NCBI RefSeq assembly: GCF_042678485.1
Contig: NZ_JBHTKR010000005.1
Coordinates: forward strand, 124,001 to 188,000
Length of the DNA stretch: 64,000 nt
Reading direction: 5' to 3'
Source of the DNA: Seohaeicola saemankumensis
GTDB lineage: Bacteria; Pseudomonadota; Alphaproteobacteria; Rhodobacterales; Rhodobacteraceae
The notes under the pieces were generated by a model. The model saw nothing but the letters and a program-made list of their open reading frames with translations. It was not told the DNA's origin and made no database searches. The first letter of the stretch is position 1; every line of letters begins with the position of its first letter. Position numbers and translations under genes: made by a program. Shown here piece after piece: positions 28,784 through 36,831 of this stretch.

Positions 28784-29404
28784 TTAGTTCTTCGCGTAGA
28801 ATTCGACCACCAGGTTCGGTTCCATGATGACCGGATAGGGCACATCGCCCAGGGTGGGGGTGCGCACGAAGGTCGCGGTCAGCTTGGAGTTGTCGACATC
28901 CAGGTAATCGGGAACGTCACGCTCGGGCAGCTGGGTGGCTTCCAGGATGGCGGCCATCTGCTTGGACTTCTGGCGAACCTCGACCACGTCACCCTCTTTC
29001 ACACGGTAGGAGGGGATGTTCACGCGCTTGCCGTTCACGGTCACGTGGCCGTGGTTCACGAACTGGCGGGCGGCGAACACGGTCGGCACGAACTTCGCGC
29101 GGTAGACCACGGCGTCCAGGCGGCGCTCCAGCAGGCCGATCAGGTTTTCACCGGTATCGCCCTTGACGCGCTCTGCCTCGGCATAGATGCGGCGGAACTG
29201 CTTTTCAGTCAGGTCGCCGTAGTAGCCCTTGAGCTTCTGCTTGGCGCGCAGCTGGGTGCCGAAATCGGACAGTTTGCCCTTGCGGCGCTGGCCATGCTGG
29301 CCGGGGCCATATTCGCGGCGGTTCACCGGGGATTTCGGACGGCCCCAGATGTTTTCGCCCATGCGGCGGTCGATCTTGTACTTGGCAGACGTGCGTTTGG
29401 TCAC
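28784..29404 (-). CDS. rpsD: 30S ribosomal protein S4
   Basis: This 206-residue protein starts (GTG) TKRTSAKYKIDRRMGENIWG. It has the S4 domain RLDAVVYRAKFVPTVFAARQFVNHGHVTVNGKRVNIPSYRVKEGD and the usual C-terminus MEPNLVVEFYAKN. It binds 16S rRNA early in small-subunit assembly. It is monocistronic, with an intrinsic terminator downstream. Elsewhere S4 is often in the alpha operon; a stand-alone location is usual in Alphaproteobacteria. Confidence 0.97.
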   Translation of the reverse strand: MTKRTSAKYKIDRRMGENIWGRPKSPVNRREYGPGQHGQRRKGKLSDFGTQLRAKQKLKGYYGDLTEKQFRRIYAEAERVKGDTGENLIGLLERRLDAVVYRAKFVPTVFAARQFVNHGHVTVNGKRVNIPSYRVKEGDVVEVRQKSKQMAAILEATQLPERDVPDYLDVDNSKLTATFVRTPTLGDVPYPVIMEPNLVVEFYAKN

Positions 29405-29618
29405 GGCTGATCTCCTTCGTTAGAGTATGAAGGGCGTTGTCCTCTGGCAAAAGCCCGACAGGACACCCCTTGCGGGGGCCACCAACACCAATGAAGCCGC
29501 GCTTATACGGCCGCCATTCGCAGAGTCAACAGCGATATGACCACAAGGCGCAGGCCGGAAGCGTTGACGACACGCGCGACACCCGCCTAGGGTCGGACAC
29601 CGAAGCTTGGAGGGTGTC

Positions 29619-29693
29619 ATGCGTAAATGGTTGTTCTGTGTGGGCCTGCTGGCCCTGGCGGGTTGCGGCGTGCCCTTCGTCCCGCTTGTCTGA
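29619..29693 (+). CDS. 24-residue lipoprotein-like peptide
   Basis: The ATG at 29619 gives MRKWLFCVGLLALAGCGVPF and then VPLV, ending in TGA. It is almost only a signal sequence with a clear lipobox (LALAGC), leaving a mature lipopeptide of about 9 residues starting with Cys. GGAGGG sits 4 bases before the ATG (29609-29614). It lies between rpsD and the Hint-domain gene, opposite in strand to both. Very short lipoproteins like this occur in Rhodobacteraceae and are usually missed by gene callers. Function unknown; expression is unproven. Confidence 0.6.
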   Translation: MRKWLFCVGLLALAGCGVPFVPLV

Positions 29694-29756
29694 GGCGCGG
29701 CGGTCGCGCCACGCCATCCCGACCGCCCCCATCGCCACGCGGCGGCATCCGCCGGT

Positions 29757-30821
29757 CTAGGCGGCCTCGTGCATCAGGATGGCCGCCTCCGAGGTGCTCA
29801 GCATGCGTCGCGCGGCCGCGCCATAGACATGCGGGTCATATTCCAGCGCCGGGAACATGGCCAGAAGCCGCATCCGGTCCTCTGCGGCCAGGCTTGCAAG
29901 ATCCGCCTGCGCCGGGTGGAAGCTTTCGGTTTCAAGGCCATTGGCCCACAGAACGTGATGCGAGGGCAGCAACAGGTGCACATAGGTGACTTCCCGCAGC
30001 GCCATATCCACCGCGATGGTCTGCCCGTTCACCAGGTCGCGGGCCGCAACCAGAACCTCGTCCGTGTTGAAAAGGGCCTGCGCGGCCCGTCCGCGCAACA
30101 ACATCCGATGATCAGGTGACACCAGCAGGTCCTGGTCAGGCCGCTCGACGCCCAGCGCGCGGGCGCGGAAACGGATCGGTCGCAGCTTTGGCATCGCGAA
30201 AAGTCTTGCGCCGCTCATCCGGCGGCTGCCGACCCACAAGACCTCCTGCGGGCCGCTGTCACGGGTCTGGACCAGGTCGCCCTCGCACAGCTCCTCGACC
30301 AGACGCGGGCCATTCGGGGTCGCGATACGCGTGCCGTGCGTAAAGCAGATGACCCCGCTGCCAGAAGGGCCAGCCGCGTTCAGGTGCATCAGGTTCATCG
30401 TGTGATGCACGATCCACAGATCGGTATCACGCGGGGGCAATCTATCCAGAAACATCAAAAGCGGAGGGGCGCCCGTGCCCACTTCGATCACCGTGACGGC
30501 AAAGCTTTGCGCCCCGTCCGTGACCACAAAGCAACTTTCTTCCAGCGGCGTATTGATTTCAACGCTGTCCAGGTCGCGCGTCTGCGTGATCGCAGCCCCG
30601 ACAAGGCGACGCACCGTACGCGCCGCACGTTTTCTCAGCTCTGCCTCGCCTTCCGCAGGCCCAAGACGCAACAGGTGACCCGGACCGTCCACCCGCACCG
30701 CATCACCACGCCAGGACCAAGAGGCCCCAACCGCCAATGATGCCAAGGGGGCGGCCTCGAGACCGTCCACTTCCGTCTGTGACCAGGAGATGACGAACGT
30801 GCCCTCAAAGCCCGTTTCCAT
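29757..30821 (-). CDS. Hint (Hedgehog/intein) domain protein
   Basis: This 354-residue protein has an N-terminal part of unknown type (1-155). A Hint_2 domain follows, starting at C159 in CFTHGTRIATPNGPRLVEEL. Further hallmark segments are EGDLVQTRDSGPQEVLWVG, LLVSPDHRMLL and VTYVHLLLPSHHVLWANGLETESFHP. Proteins of this type are numerous in Rhodobacteraceae; self-cleavage at the Cys is possible. No signal peptide is visible. The 178 bp upstream include a strikingly T-rich tract (30841-30880, minus-strand A-rich), unlike the surroundings. The partner or cargo is unknown. Confidence 0.82.
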   Translation of the reverse strand: METGFEGTFVISWSQTEVDGLEAAPLASLAVGASWSWRGDAVRVDGPGHLLRLGPAEGEAELRKRAARTVRRLVGAAITQTRDLDSVEINTPLEESCFVVTDGAQSFAVTVIEVGTGAPPLLMFLDRLPPRDTDLWIVHHTMNLMHLNAAGPSGSGVICFTHGTRIATPNGPRLVEELCEGDLVQTRDSGPQEVLWVGSRRMSGARLFAMPKLRPIRFRARALGVERPDQDLLVSPDHRMLLRGRAAQALFNTDEVLVAARDLVNGQTIAVDMALREVTYVHLLLPSHHVLWANGLETESFHPAQADLASLAAEDRMRLLAMFPALEYDPHVYGAAARRMLSTSEAAILMHEAA

Positions 30822-30999
30822 ACCTGCTCTATCTGCCTCAAGTTATTGTTTTTATTGTTGTTGTCTTTTTTAGTATCAAAAGACTAGCAGACCATGGGCA
30901 TGGCTGCAAATCCCTCTTGAACACCAAGGGGATTTTGAGGGCAAAAGGGTTGCACGCACGCCACGCGGCGAATGGGCCTTTGTGTGGGCCTGGGTCTTG

Positions 31000-31914
31000 T
31001 CAGAAATTCAGATCCAACCGGATCGACCCCAGGACCTGCCCCTCGCGCTGGCCTTCGAATTCCTTGCCCAACCAGGTCAGACCATAGAAGACAGCGGCGC
31101 GGTCGCCCTGCCAATGCATCCCGGCCCGCAGCCTTGTGCGCGCATCGCGCACCACAACACCGGAAGAGGCAGGCAGGAACACGCTATCCGACACTGCCGC
31201 GATGTCGCCGCCCATCACGAAGGCAAAGCCTGCCGCATCGCCTTTCACGCTGCGATACCGCTGACCGGTGACCGGATCGCGCACCAGCAATTCGCCCTGG
31301 CCAAGATCGCCGAGGGTCACATCCACACCCGCGCGCAGCAGCGTTTCAGCCCCGGCCCGCGCCTCGATGAAGGGGCGCATGCGCGCGCCCGCAGCCAGTG
31401 CAACCTCGCGCCCGGCCTCGCCAACCAGCGTGGGGTGAATGCCGTTGCCGACCTGCGCGGCCCGCGTCAGCCTCGAGGCCTTGTCGACACCCACCAGATC
31501 ATGAAAGCCCGCTTGCAGGTCGTCCAGCCGGGTTTGCGGCCCGGTCATCACCACGTCGCCGCCCATCGCCATTTCAAGCCCGGCGCGCTGAAAATGCGTA
31601 TGCAGGCCCAGCGAAAGCGCCGTTGCATAGGGACGATCGCCAGCCGCCGGGTTGACCAGGTTTTCAGGGGCGATGATCTCGGCACCCAGGCGCAGTTCCA
31701 GAATATCGCCGATATCGTAGGGCAATGCCCCCGCCCAACCGCGCCCCCAGACCCGGCTTGAGGCGACAGACCCGCTCCGCCAACGGTCCTGACCGGTCGC
31801 GATATAGTCATTGTTGATAAGGCGGCCATAGCCGATCCGTTCACGCGTCTGCGCCGCAGACATCTGCGGCATGACCATCAAGGCGATGCAGATCGCTGTC
31901 AGGACACGAAACAT
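31000..31914 (-). CDS. LpxR-like outer-membrane lipid A deacylase (DUF2219)
   Basis: This 304-residue protein has a signal peptide (1-21, ending MSAAQ). The rest is a beta-barrel pattern ending in aromatic F (SIRLDLNF). The start of the mature part, YGRLINNDYIATGQDRWRSG, resembles the LpxR N-N-D...DR-x-x-x-G signature. GDRPYATALSLGLHTHF and GLTWLGKEFEGQREGQVLGS also fit. LpxR removes the 3'-acyloxyacyl chain of lipid A in the outer membrane. The active-site His cannot be assigned with certainty. It is divergent from the antiporter gene. Confidence 0.7.
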   Translation of the reverse strand: MFRVLTAICIALMVMPQMSAAQTRERIGYGRLINNDYIATGQDRWRSGSVASSRVWGRGWAGALPYDIGDILELRLGAEIIAPENLVNPAAGDRPYATALSLGLHTHFQRAGLEMAMGGDVVMTGPQTRLDDLQAGFHDLVGVDKASRLTRAAQVGNGIHPTLVGEAGREVALAAGARMRPFIEARAGAETLLRAGVDVTLGDLGQGELLVRDPVTGQRYRSVKGDAAGFAFVMGGDIAAVSDSVFLPASSGVVVRDARTRLRAGMHWQGDRAAVFYGLTWLGKEFEGQREGQVLGSIRLDLNF

Positions 31915-32153
31915 GGTGCTTTCCTTTGTGATTCACGCAACTTACGCCAGCCATACGCGATCTGGACTGCGGGCGACCAGTCGCAACTCAAAAAATCAAT
32001 TCATCCTGTTGCTGCAACGCCAGATTGAGTGACCTGTCACATTCACCCAGACCGGTTTGCCGCGCCGATACGGATGGGGCATAGTAAGGGAATATGGCGC
32101 GATCTGCCCTTAAGCCGGTCATTTTTACGAATTTTTGAAGCGAACCGATCTGA

Positions 32154-34895
32154 ATGGACATCATCCTTGTCACGACCATCATTGCGGCGCTTTTCCTGCT
32201 GATCGGCATCGCCGAGCCGCTCGCCGGGCGCCTGCGCCTGCCCTACAGCGTGATTCTGGCGCTTCTGGGGATCATGGTGGCAACGGGTGCGGCCTTTTTC
32301 CTGCGGACCGAGCTGACGGACGCCCTCAATCCCGTGGCCGAGGCGATCCTGGGCCTGCCGATCCGGTCGAACGTCTTTCTTTATGTCTTCCTGCCGACCC
32401 TGCTGTTTCAGGTGACGCTGGTCATGGACCTGCGGCGCATGATCGACGACTGGGTGCCGATCCTCGTGCTGGCCGTCGTTGCCGTGATCGTGGCGACCGT
32501 CGTGATCGGCTATGCGCTGTCCTGGACCTCGACATTGCCGCTGGCGGCCTGTCTGCTGATCGGCGCAATCGTGTCCACCACGGATCCGTCGGCGGTGGTC
32601 AGCATCTTCCGCTCGATCTCGGCGCCCAAACGGCTGTCGCGCATCATTGAAGGCGAAAGCCTGCTGAATGACGCGGCCGCCATCGCGCTTTTTGGCCTGT
32701 TCATGGGCTTCGTGATGTCCGGGGTGCAAGACCCCTCGTTACGCGGCGCGCTGGAACAGTTTCCGATGCTGATCCTGGGCGGCGCATTGGCGGGTTGGAT
32801 CATGGCGCGCGCGGCGCTCTGGCTGATGACGCTGGTGGCGCAGCACGATCTGGCCGTGATCTCGATCTCGGTCGCGCTGCCCTACCTGTCCTATGTGGCC
32901 GCGGAGCAGCTGGTCGGCGCATCTGGCGTGATCGCGGCGGTCACCGCGGGCCTGACACTGAACCTGCTGGGGCCGGGCCGCCTGCCACCCGCGATCTGGT
33001 TGAACCTGCGCGAAGTCTGGGGCCTGCTGGCGCATTGGGCCGGGGCCTTGATCTTTATTCTGGCGGCACTGCTGATCCCCCGCCTGCTGGACGCGGTGCG
33101 CCTGTCGGATATCGGCCTGGTGATCGTTGTCATCCTGGCCGCCATCGCCGCGCGGATGATCATCCTGTTCGGCCTTTTGCCGCTGCTGTCGCTGCTGCGC
33201 CTCTCGCCGGTCGTCGAACGCCCTTACCGCGTCGCGATCCTGTGGGGCGGGTTGCGCGGTGCCGTCACCCTGGCGCTGGCGCTGGCCGTAACCGAAAGCT
33301 TCCGCGTCCCGGTCGAGGTCAAGCGCGTTGTCGGCATTCTGGCCACCGGCTTCACCCTTTTCACCCTGCTGGTACAGGGGACGACCCTGCGCTGGGTGAT
33401 CCGCAAGCTGGGGCTGGACCGGCTGTCGCCGCTGGATGCAGCCCTGTCCAGGCAGGTCGTCGCCGTGGCGCTTCAGAAAGTGCGCGAGGAGGTATCGACC
33501 ACCGCTGACAGCTATGAGCTGACGCGCGAAACCGTCCGGTCCGAGGCCAAGCGCTTTGCCGGGCGGCTCGACGAGGCGGTCAAGGCCGCCGAGGAAGGCG
33601 AGGAAATCTCGGACAAGAACCGCATAACACTGGGGCTCATCGCCCTGGCCGGCGCCGAACGCGAGATGATCCTGGCGCGGTTTCGCGAACGCGCGATATC
33701 TTCGCGGCTGTCGGACCGCATCCTGACCGATGCCGACCGCCTGATCGAAGCGGCGCGCAGCGGCGGGCGCACCGGCTACCAGCGCGCGGCGCGGCGCAGC
33801 CTGGGCAACGCGCCCGGCTTTCGCGTGGCGCTTTTCCTGAACAACCGTTTGCGCCTGTCGGGGCCCCTGGGGCGGCTGACGGCCGACCGCTTCGAAGTGC
33901 TGCTGTCACAACGGCTGATCCTGCGTGATCTGCACAGCTTTATAGACACGCGCATCCGGCGCATCCACGGTCGCCGCGTGGCCGATCTGCTGCACGATCT
34001 GCTGGATCGCCGGCTGGAGCAGGTCGAACAGGGGCTGGACGCGCTTCGCCTGCAATATCCCGGCTATGCCGAAGAGCTTGAGCGCCGCTTCATCCGCCGC
34101 ACCGCCCTGCGCCTGGAAGAGCGCGAATACGAAACCATGCGCGCCGACGGGCTGATCGGCGCCGAACTGCATGTGGCCCTGACCCAGGAGGTGGCAACAA
34201 GGCGCAAACGTGCCGATGACCGGCCCAAGCTGGATCTGGCGGTGCGGAAATCCGACCTGGCACGCCAGTTTCCGCTGTTCACGGATCTGGATGAACGCAC
34301 CCTGCGACGGCTGAGCCGGTCGCTGGTCACGCGCTATGTCAACACCGGCGAGAAGATCATTCGCCGCGACACACCCGCCCGCAACGTGCATTTCATCGCC
34401 TCCGGCGCGGTGGAATTGCAGACCGCAGGCCAGACCTGGCGTCTGGGCCGGGGCGAAATGTTCGGCCAGATGGCAATCTTGATGCAGAAGCCCCGACGGA
34501 CAGAGGTGACGGCCATTGCCCCCTCCAGCCTGCTGGTCCTGGACGAGGCGCGGTTTCGCAGGCTCCTCAAGCGCAGCGCGCCAATGCAGCAGGCGGTGAT
34601 CGACAGCGCAAGGCGGCGCGGGCTGGATCCCGCACAGGTCATGGCAGCCGTCGGCCTGACGGTGCCCGAGGACAAGACCAAGGCCAAGCCTGACCCCAAG
34701 CCTGACCCCAAGCCTGACCCCAAGCCTGACCCCAAGCCCGGGCCCCAACCAGACACCACACCGGACGCAACGCCCGAAGCCAAACCCGAAACAGCGCCCG
34801 AAACAAGCCAGGCGGGAGCACCCGACACCGCTGCGGACACGGCTGCGGAAACGGCTGCGGAAACGGCACCGAAGGACAGCCCCGGAACAGTTTAG
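32154..34895 (+). CDS. CPA1-type Na+/H+ antiporter fused to a cyclic-nucleotide-binding domain
   Basis: This 913-residue fusion starts with about 12 membrane segments (5-420). The antiporter motif IEGESLLNDAAAIALF contains N172-D173, and IVSTTDPSAVVSIF precedes it. A soluble helical region (430-700) follows, then a cNMP-binding domain (about 706-820: FPLFTDLDERTLRRL to ALLV-like SSLLVLDEARFRRLL). The phosphate-binding cassette reads GEMFGQMAILMQKPRR. The usual Glu in FGE is Gln, while the Arg is kept. The tail (about 840-913) is a low-complexity KPDP and TAAE repeat region. Likely role: cyclic-nucleotide- or ligand-gated ion exchange at the inner membrane. Confidence 0.88.
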   Translation: MDIILVTTIIAALFLLIGIAEPLAGRLRLPYSVILALLGIMVATGAAFFLRTELTDALNPVAEAILGLPIRSNVFLYVFLPTLLFQVTLVMDLRRMIDDWVPILVLAVVAVIVATVVIGYALSWTSTLPLAACLLIGAIVSTTDPSAVVSIFRSISAPKRLSRIIEGESLLNDAAAIALFGLFMGFVMSGVQDPSLRGALEQFPMLILGGALAGWIMARAALWLMTLVAQHDLAVISISVALPYLSYVAAEQLVGASGVIAAVTAGLTLNLLGPGRLPPAIWLNLREVWGLLAHWAGALIFILAALLIPRLLDAVRLSDIGLVIVVILAAIAARMIILFGLLPLLSLLRLSPVVERPYRVAILWGGLRGAVTLALALAVTESFRVPVEVKRVVGILATGFTLFTLLVQGTTLRWVIRKLGLDRLSPLDAALSRQVVAVALQKVREEVSTTADSYELTRETVRSEAKRFAGRLDEAVKAAEEGEEISDKNRITLGLIALAGAEREMILARFRERAISSRLSDRILTDADRLIEAARSGGRTGYQRAARRSLGNAPGFRVALFLNNRLRLSGPLGRLTADRFEVLLSQRLILRDLHSFIDTRIRRIHGRRVADLLHDLLDRRLEQVEQGLDALRLQYPGYAEELERRFIRRTALRLEEREYETMRADGLIGAELHVALTQEVATRRKRADDRPKLDLAVRKSDLARQFPLFTDLDERTLRRLSRSLVTRYVNTGEKIIRRDTPARNVHFIASGAVELQTAGQTWRLGRGEMFGQMAILMQKPRRTEVTAIAPSSLLVLDEARFRRLLKRSAPMQQAVIDSARRRGLDPAQVMAAVGLTVPEDKTKAKPDPKPDPKPDPKPDPKPGPQPDTTPDATPEAKPETAPETSQAGAPDTAADTAAETAAETAPKDSPGTV
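34686..34733 (+). repeat. 12-bp tandem repeat inside the antiporter gene (KPDP coding)
   Basis: AAGCCTGACCCC occurs four times in perfect tandem, with a degenerate fifth (AAGCCCGGGCCC) after it. Each unit codes KPDP, so gain or loss of units keeps the frame. It lies in the C-terminal tail of the antiporter. Confidence 0.95.
34828..34863 (+). repeat. Second 12-bp tandem repeat in the antiporter tail
   Basis: Three 12-bp units, CCGCTGCGGACA then two copies of CGGCTGCGGAAA, code for repeated TAA(D/E) near the C-terminus. It is also frame-neutral. Confidence 0.85.
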
Positions 34896-34968
34896 AATCG
34901 TTCCAAACCTTGACAGTCAGGTGCGGCAAGCGCATATCCTGTGGCAAGCCATGAAAGGGACATACCCG

Positions 34969-35532
34969 ATGTTCATCCAGACCGAATCCACGCCTAACCC
35001 GGCCACCCTGAAATTCCTGCCCGGTCAAACCGTGCTGGAAATGGGCACTGCGGATTTCCCGACTGCCGACGGGGCGTCAGTCTCGCCGCTGGCGACGCGC
35101 ATTTTTGCGGTCAACGGCGTAACCGGCGTCTTCTTTGGCACCGATTTCGTCACCGTGACCAAGGATGCGGGCGTCGAATGGGATCACATCAAACCCGCAC
35201 TGCTGGGTGCGATCATGGAACATTTCCAGTCCGGTCAGCCGGTCATGGGCGCGGGCGCGCAGGCGGCCTCGGGTCATGCCGACCATGACGGGCCGGATTC
35301 GGATGTCGTGGGCCAGATCAAGGAACTGCTGGACACCCGCGTGCGCCCTGCCGTGGCGCAGGATGGCGGCGACATCACCTTCCACGGTTTTGACCGCGGC
35401 GTGGTCTACCTGCACATGCAAGGCGCCTGCGCGGGCTGCCCGTCATCGACCCTGACCCTCAAGATGGGGATCGAGAACCTGCTGCGCCATTACATCCCCG
35501 AAGTGACCGAAGTGCGGCCCGTGGCCGTCTGA
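34969..35532 (+). CDS. NfuA-like iron-sulfur cluster carrier (NifU family)
   Basis: This 187-residue protein has an N-terminal Nfu_N domain (MFIQTESTPNPATLKFLPGQ) and a C-terminal NifU domain whose C154-x-x-C157 (GACAGCPSST) binds a bridging [4Fe-4S] cluster. A His/Asp-rich linker (SGHADHDGPDSD) joins them. It delivers clusters to apoproteins in the cytoplasm. The ATG at 34969 follows AAGGGA and gives the conserved start; the open frame back to 34921 is not used. It precedes tsaB and rimI on the same strand. Confidence 0.93.
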   Translation: MFIQTESTPNPATLKFLPGQTVLEMGTADFPTADGASVSPLATRIFAVNGVTGVFFGTDFVTVTKDAGVEWDHIKPALLGAIMEHFQSGQPVMGAGAQAASGHADHDGPDSDVVGQIKELLDTRVRPAVAQDGGDITFHGFDRGVVYLHMQGACAGCPSSTLTLKMGIENLLRHYIPEVTEVRPVAV

Positions 35533-35569
35533 TCACGGGCTTTTCGGGCATGAGAACGGCGATGACACA

Positions 35570-36199
35570 GTGACCCTCAAGCCAGACGATACCACGGCCG
35601 AGCCGATCATCCTGGCTTTCGACACATCGGCGGCCTATTGCGCGGCGGCGCTGATGCGCGGCAAGTCCCTTCTGGGGCTGCAATCCGAGGAAATGGGCCG
35701 GGGACAGGCGGAACGGCTGGTTCCCATGCTCGACGATCTGATCAAGGGCGCCGGCCTGGAATGGTCCGACATTGACGCGCTGGCCGTGGGCGTCGGGCCC
35801 GGCAACTTTACCGGAATCCGCATCGCGGTATCCACAGCGCGCGGCCTTGCGCTGGCGCTGGATATCCCGTCGATCGGTATCAGCACCTTCGAAGCGATCA
35901 GCAAATCCGCGACGCTGCCCCATCTTGCCTGCGTGCCGGCACCCCAATCCAAAGTCTACATCGCGCCCGTCGGGACCGAACCGCGCCTTGTCAGCATGGA
36001 CGAGGCCCATGCCCTCGGCCTGCCGCTGGCGCTGCCCCCTGCCCCTGCCGATCTGGTGGTCGCGATGGCGCGCGTCGCCCGCGTCAAGCTCAGAAAAAGC
36101 GAGGGGATGCACGCGCCCGCGCCCCTTTATATTCGCGCGGCGGATGCGGCACCGTCGCGTGACACACCCCCGGTGATGCTGCCCGATGACCGGGACTGA
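35570..36199 (+). CDS. tsaB: tRNA threonylcarbamoyladenosine biosynthesis protein TsaB
   Basis: This 209-residue ASKHA-fold protein shows ILAFDTSAAYCAAAL, ERLVPMLDDLIKGAGL and the hallmark GVGPGNFTGIRIAVSTARGLALAL. With TsaD and TsaE it makes t6A37 in ANN-decoding tRNAs; TsaB itself is the dimerisation partner. It starts with GTG at 35570, which overlaps the stop of a 7-codon mini-ORF (35550-35573). Its 3' end overlaps rimI by 14 bp, a common pairing. Confidence 0.93.
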   Translation: MTLKPDDTTAEPIILAFDTSAAYCAAALMRGKSLLGLQSEEMGRGQAERLVPMLDDLIKGAGLEWSDIDALAVGVGPGNFTGIRIAVSTARGLALALDIPSIGISTFEAISKSATLPHLACVPAPQSKVYIAPVGTEPRLVSMDEAHALGLPLALPPAPADLVVAMARVARVKLRKSEGMHAPAPLYIRAADAAPSRDTPPVMLPDDRD

Positions 36200-36656
36200 C
36201 CCGCGCTTCACAAGTCCCGTGGTCGCAAACCCCGGCACAACGCTTGATCCTGACGGGATGGCGGTTCTTCACGCAGCGGCCTACCGGCTGGACCGCCCCT
36301 GGACAGCAGCCGAATTCCGGGCCCTGTCCGACAGCCCGCATGTTTTCGCCCTGGGCGATGCGCGCGCCTTCATCCTGGTGCGGGTGATCGCGGACGAGGC
36401 CGAAGTCCTGACCATCGCCACACATCCCGACCATCGTCGCAAGGGGCTGGCCCTTGCGCTGCTGGGCCGTTTTCATGCTCTCGCACAGGCGCGGGGGGCA
36501 ACGACCGCCTTCCTCGAGGTCGCGGCGGACAATGCACCGGCCCTGGCGCTATATCAGGCGGCAGGCTATGCGCGGGTCGGCCAGCGGCGCGCCTACTATG
36601 CCCGCAAGGATGCCCCTGCGGCGGACGCCTTGCTGCTGCGGCGGGCGCTGGACTGA
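36186..36656 (+). CDS. rimI: RimI-like GNAT N-acetyltransferase
   Basis: This 156-residue GNAT protein shows the acetyl-CoA motif LTIATHPDHRRKGLALALLGRF (R/Q-x-x-G-x-G/A form) and the C-terminal FLEVAADNAPALALYQAAGYARVGQRRAYY, typical of RimI. It probably acetylates the N-terminal Ala of ribosomal protein S18. The ATG lies 14 bp inside the end of tsaB, supporting coupling. Substrate by family inference only. Confidence 0.85.
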   Translation: MTGTDPRFTSPVVANPGTTLDPDGMAVLHAAAYRLDRPWTAAEFRALSDSPHVFALGDARAFILVRVIADEAEVLTIATHPDHRRKGLALALLGRFHALAQARGATTAFLEVAADNAPALALYQAAGYARVGQRRAYYARKDAPAADALLLRRALD

Positions 36657-36831
36657 CCTTGCGCGCCGGCCTTTGCCGGAAAGCGGCCCTGCCGCCACGT
36701 CAAGACGCAGTTTCCTGTTGACCCTTGCCGGGCGCTGCGGCGTAAACTGCCCCTTGGTCCGATCTACGTGATCGTATGACGTGGTGCGGAACCAACCGGC
36801 ACCACCGCTGCCAACCAACGGGAGACCCGAT

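Noticed and set aside
34884..34904. Hairpin GGAAC...GTTCC after the antiporter gene
   Set aside because: Only a 5-bp stem overlapping the end of the gene; too weak to call a terminator.
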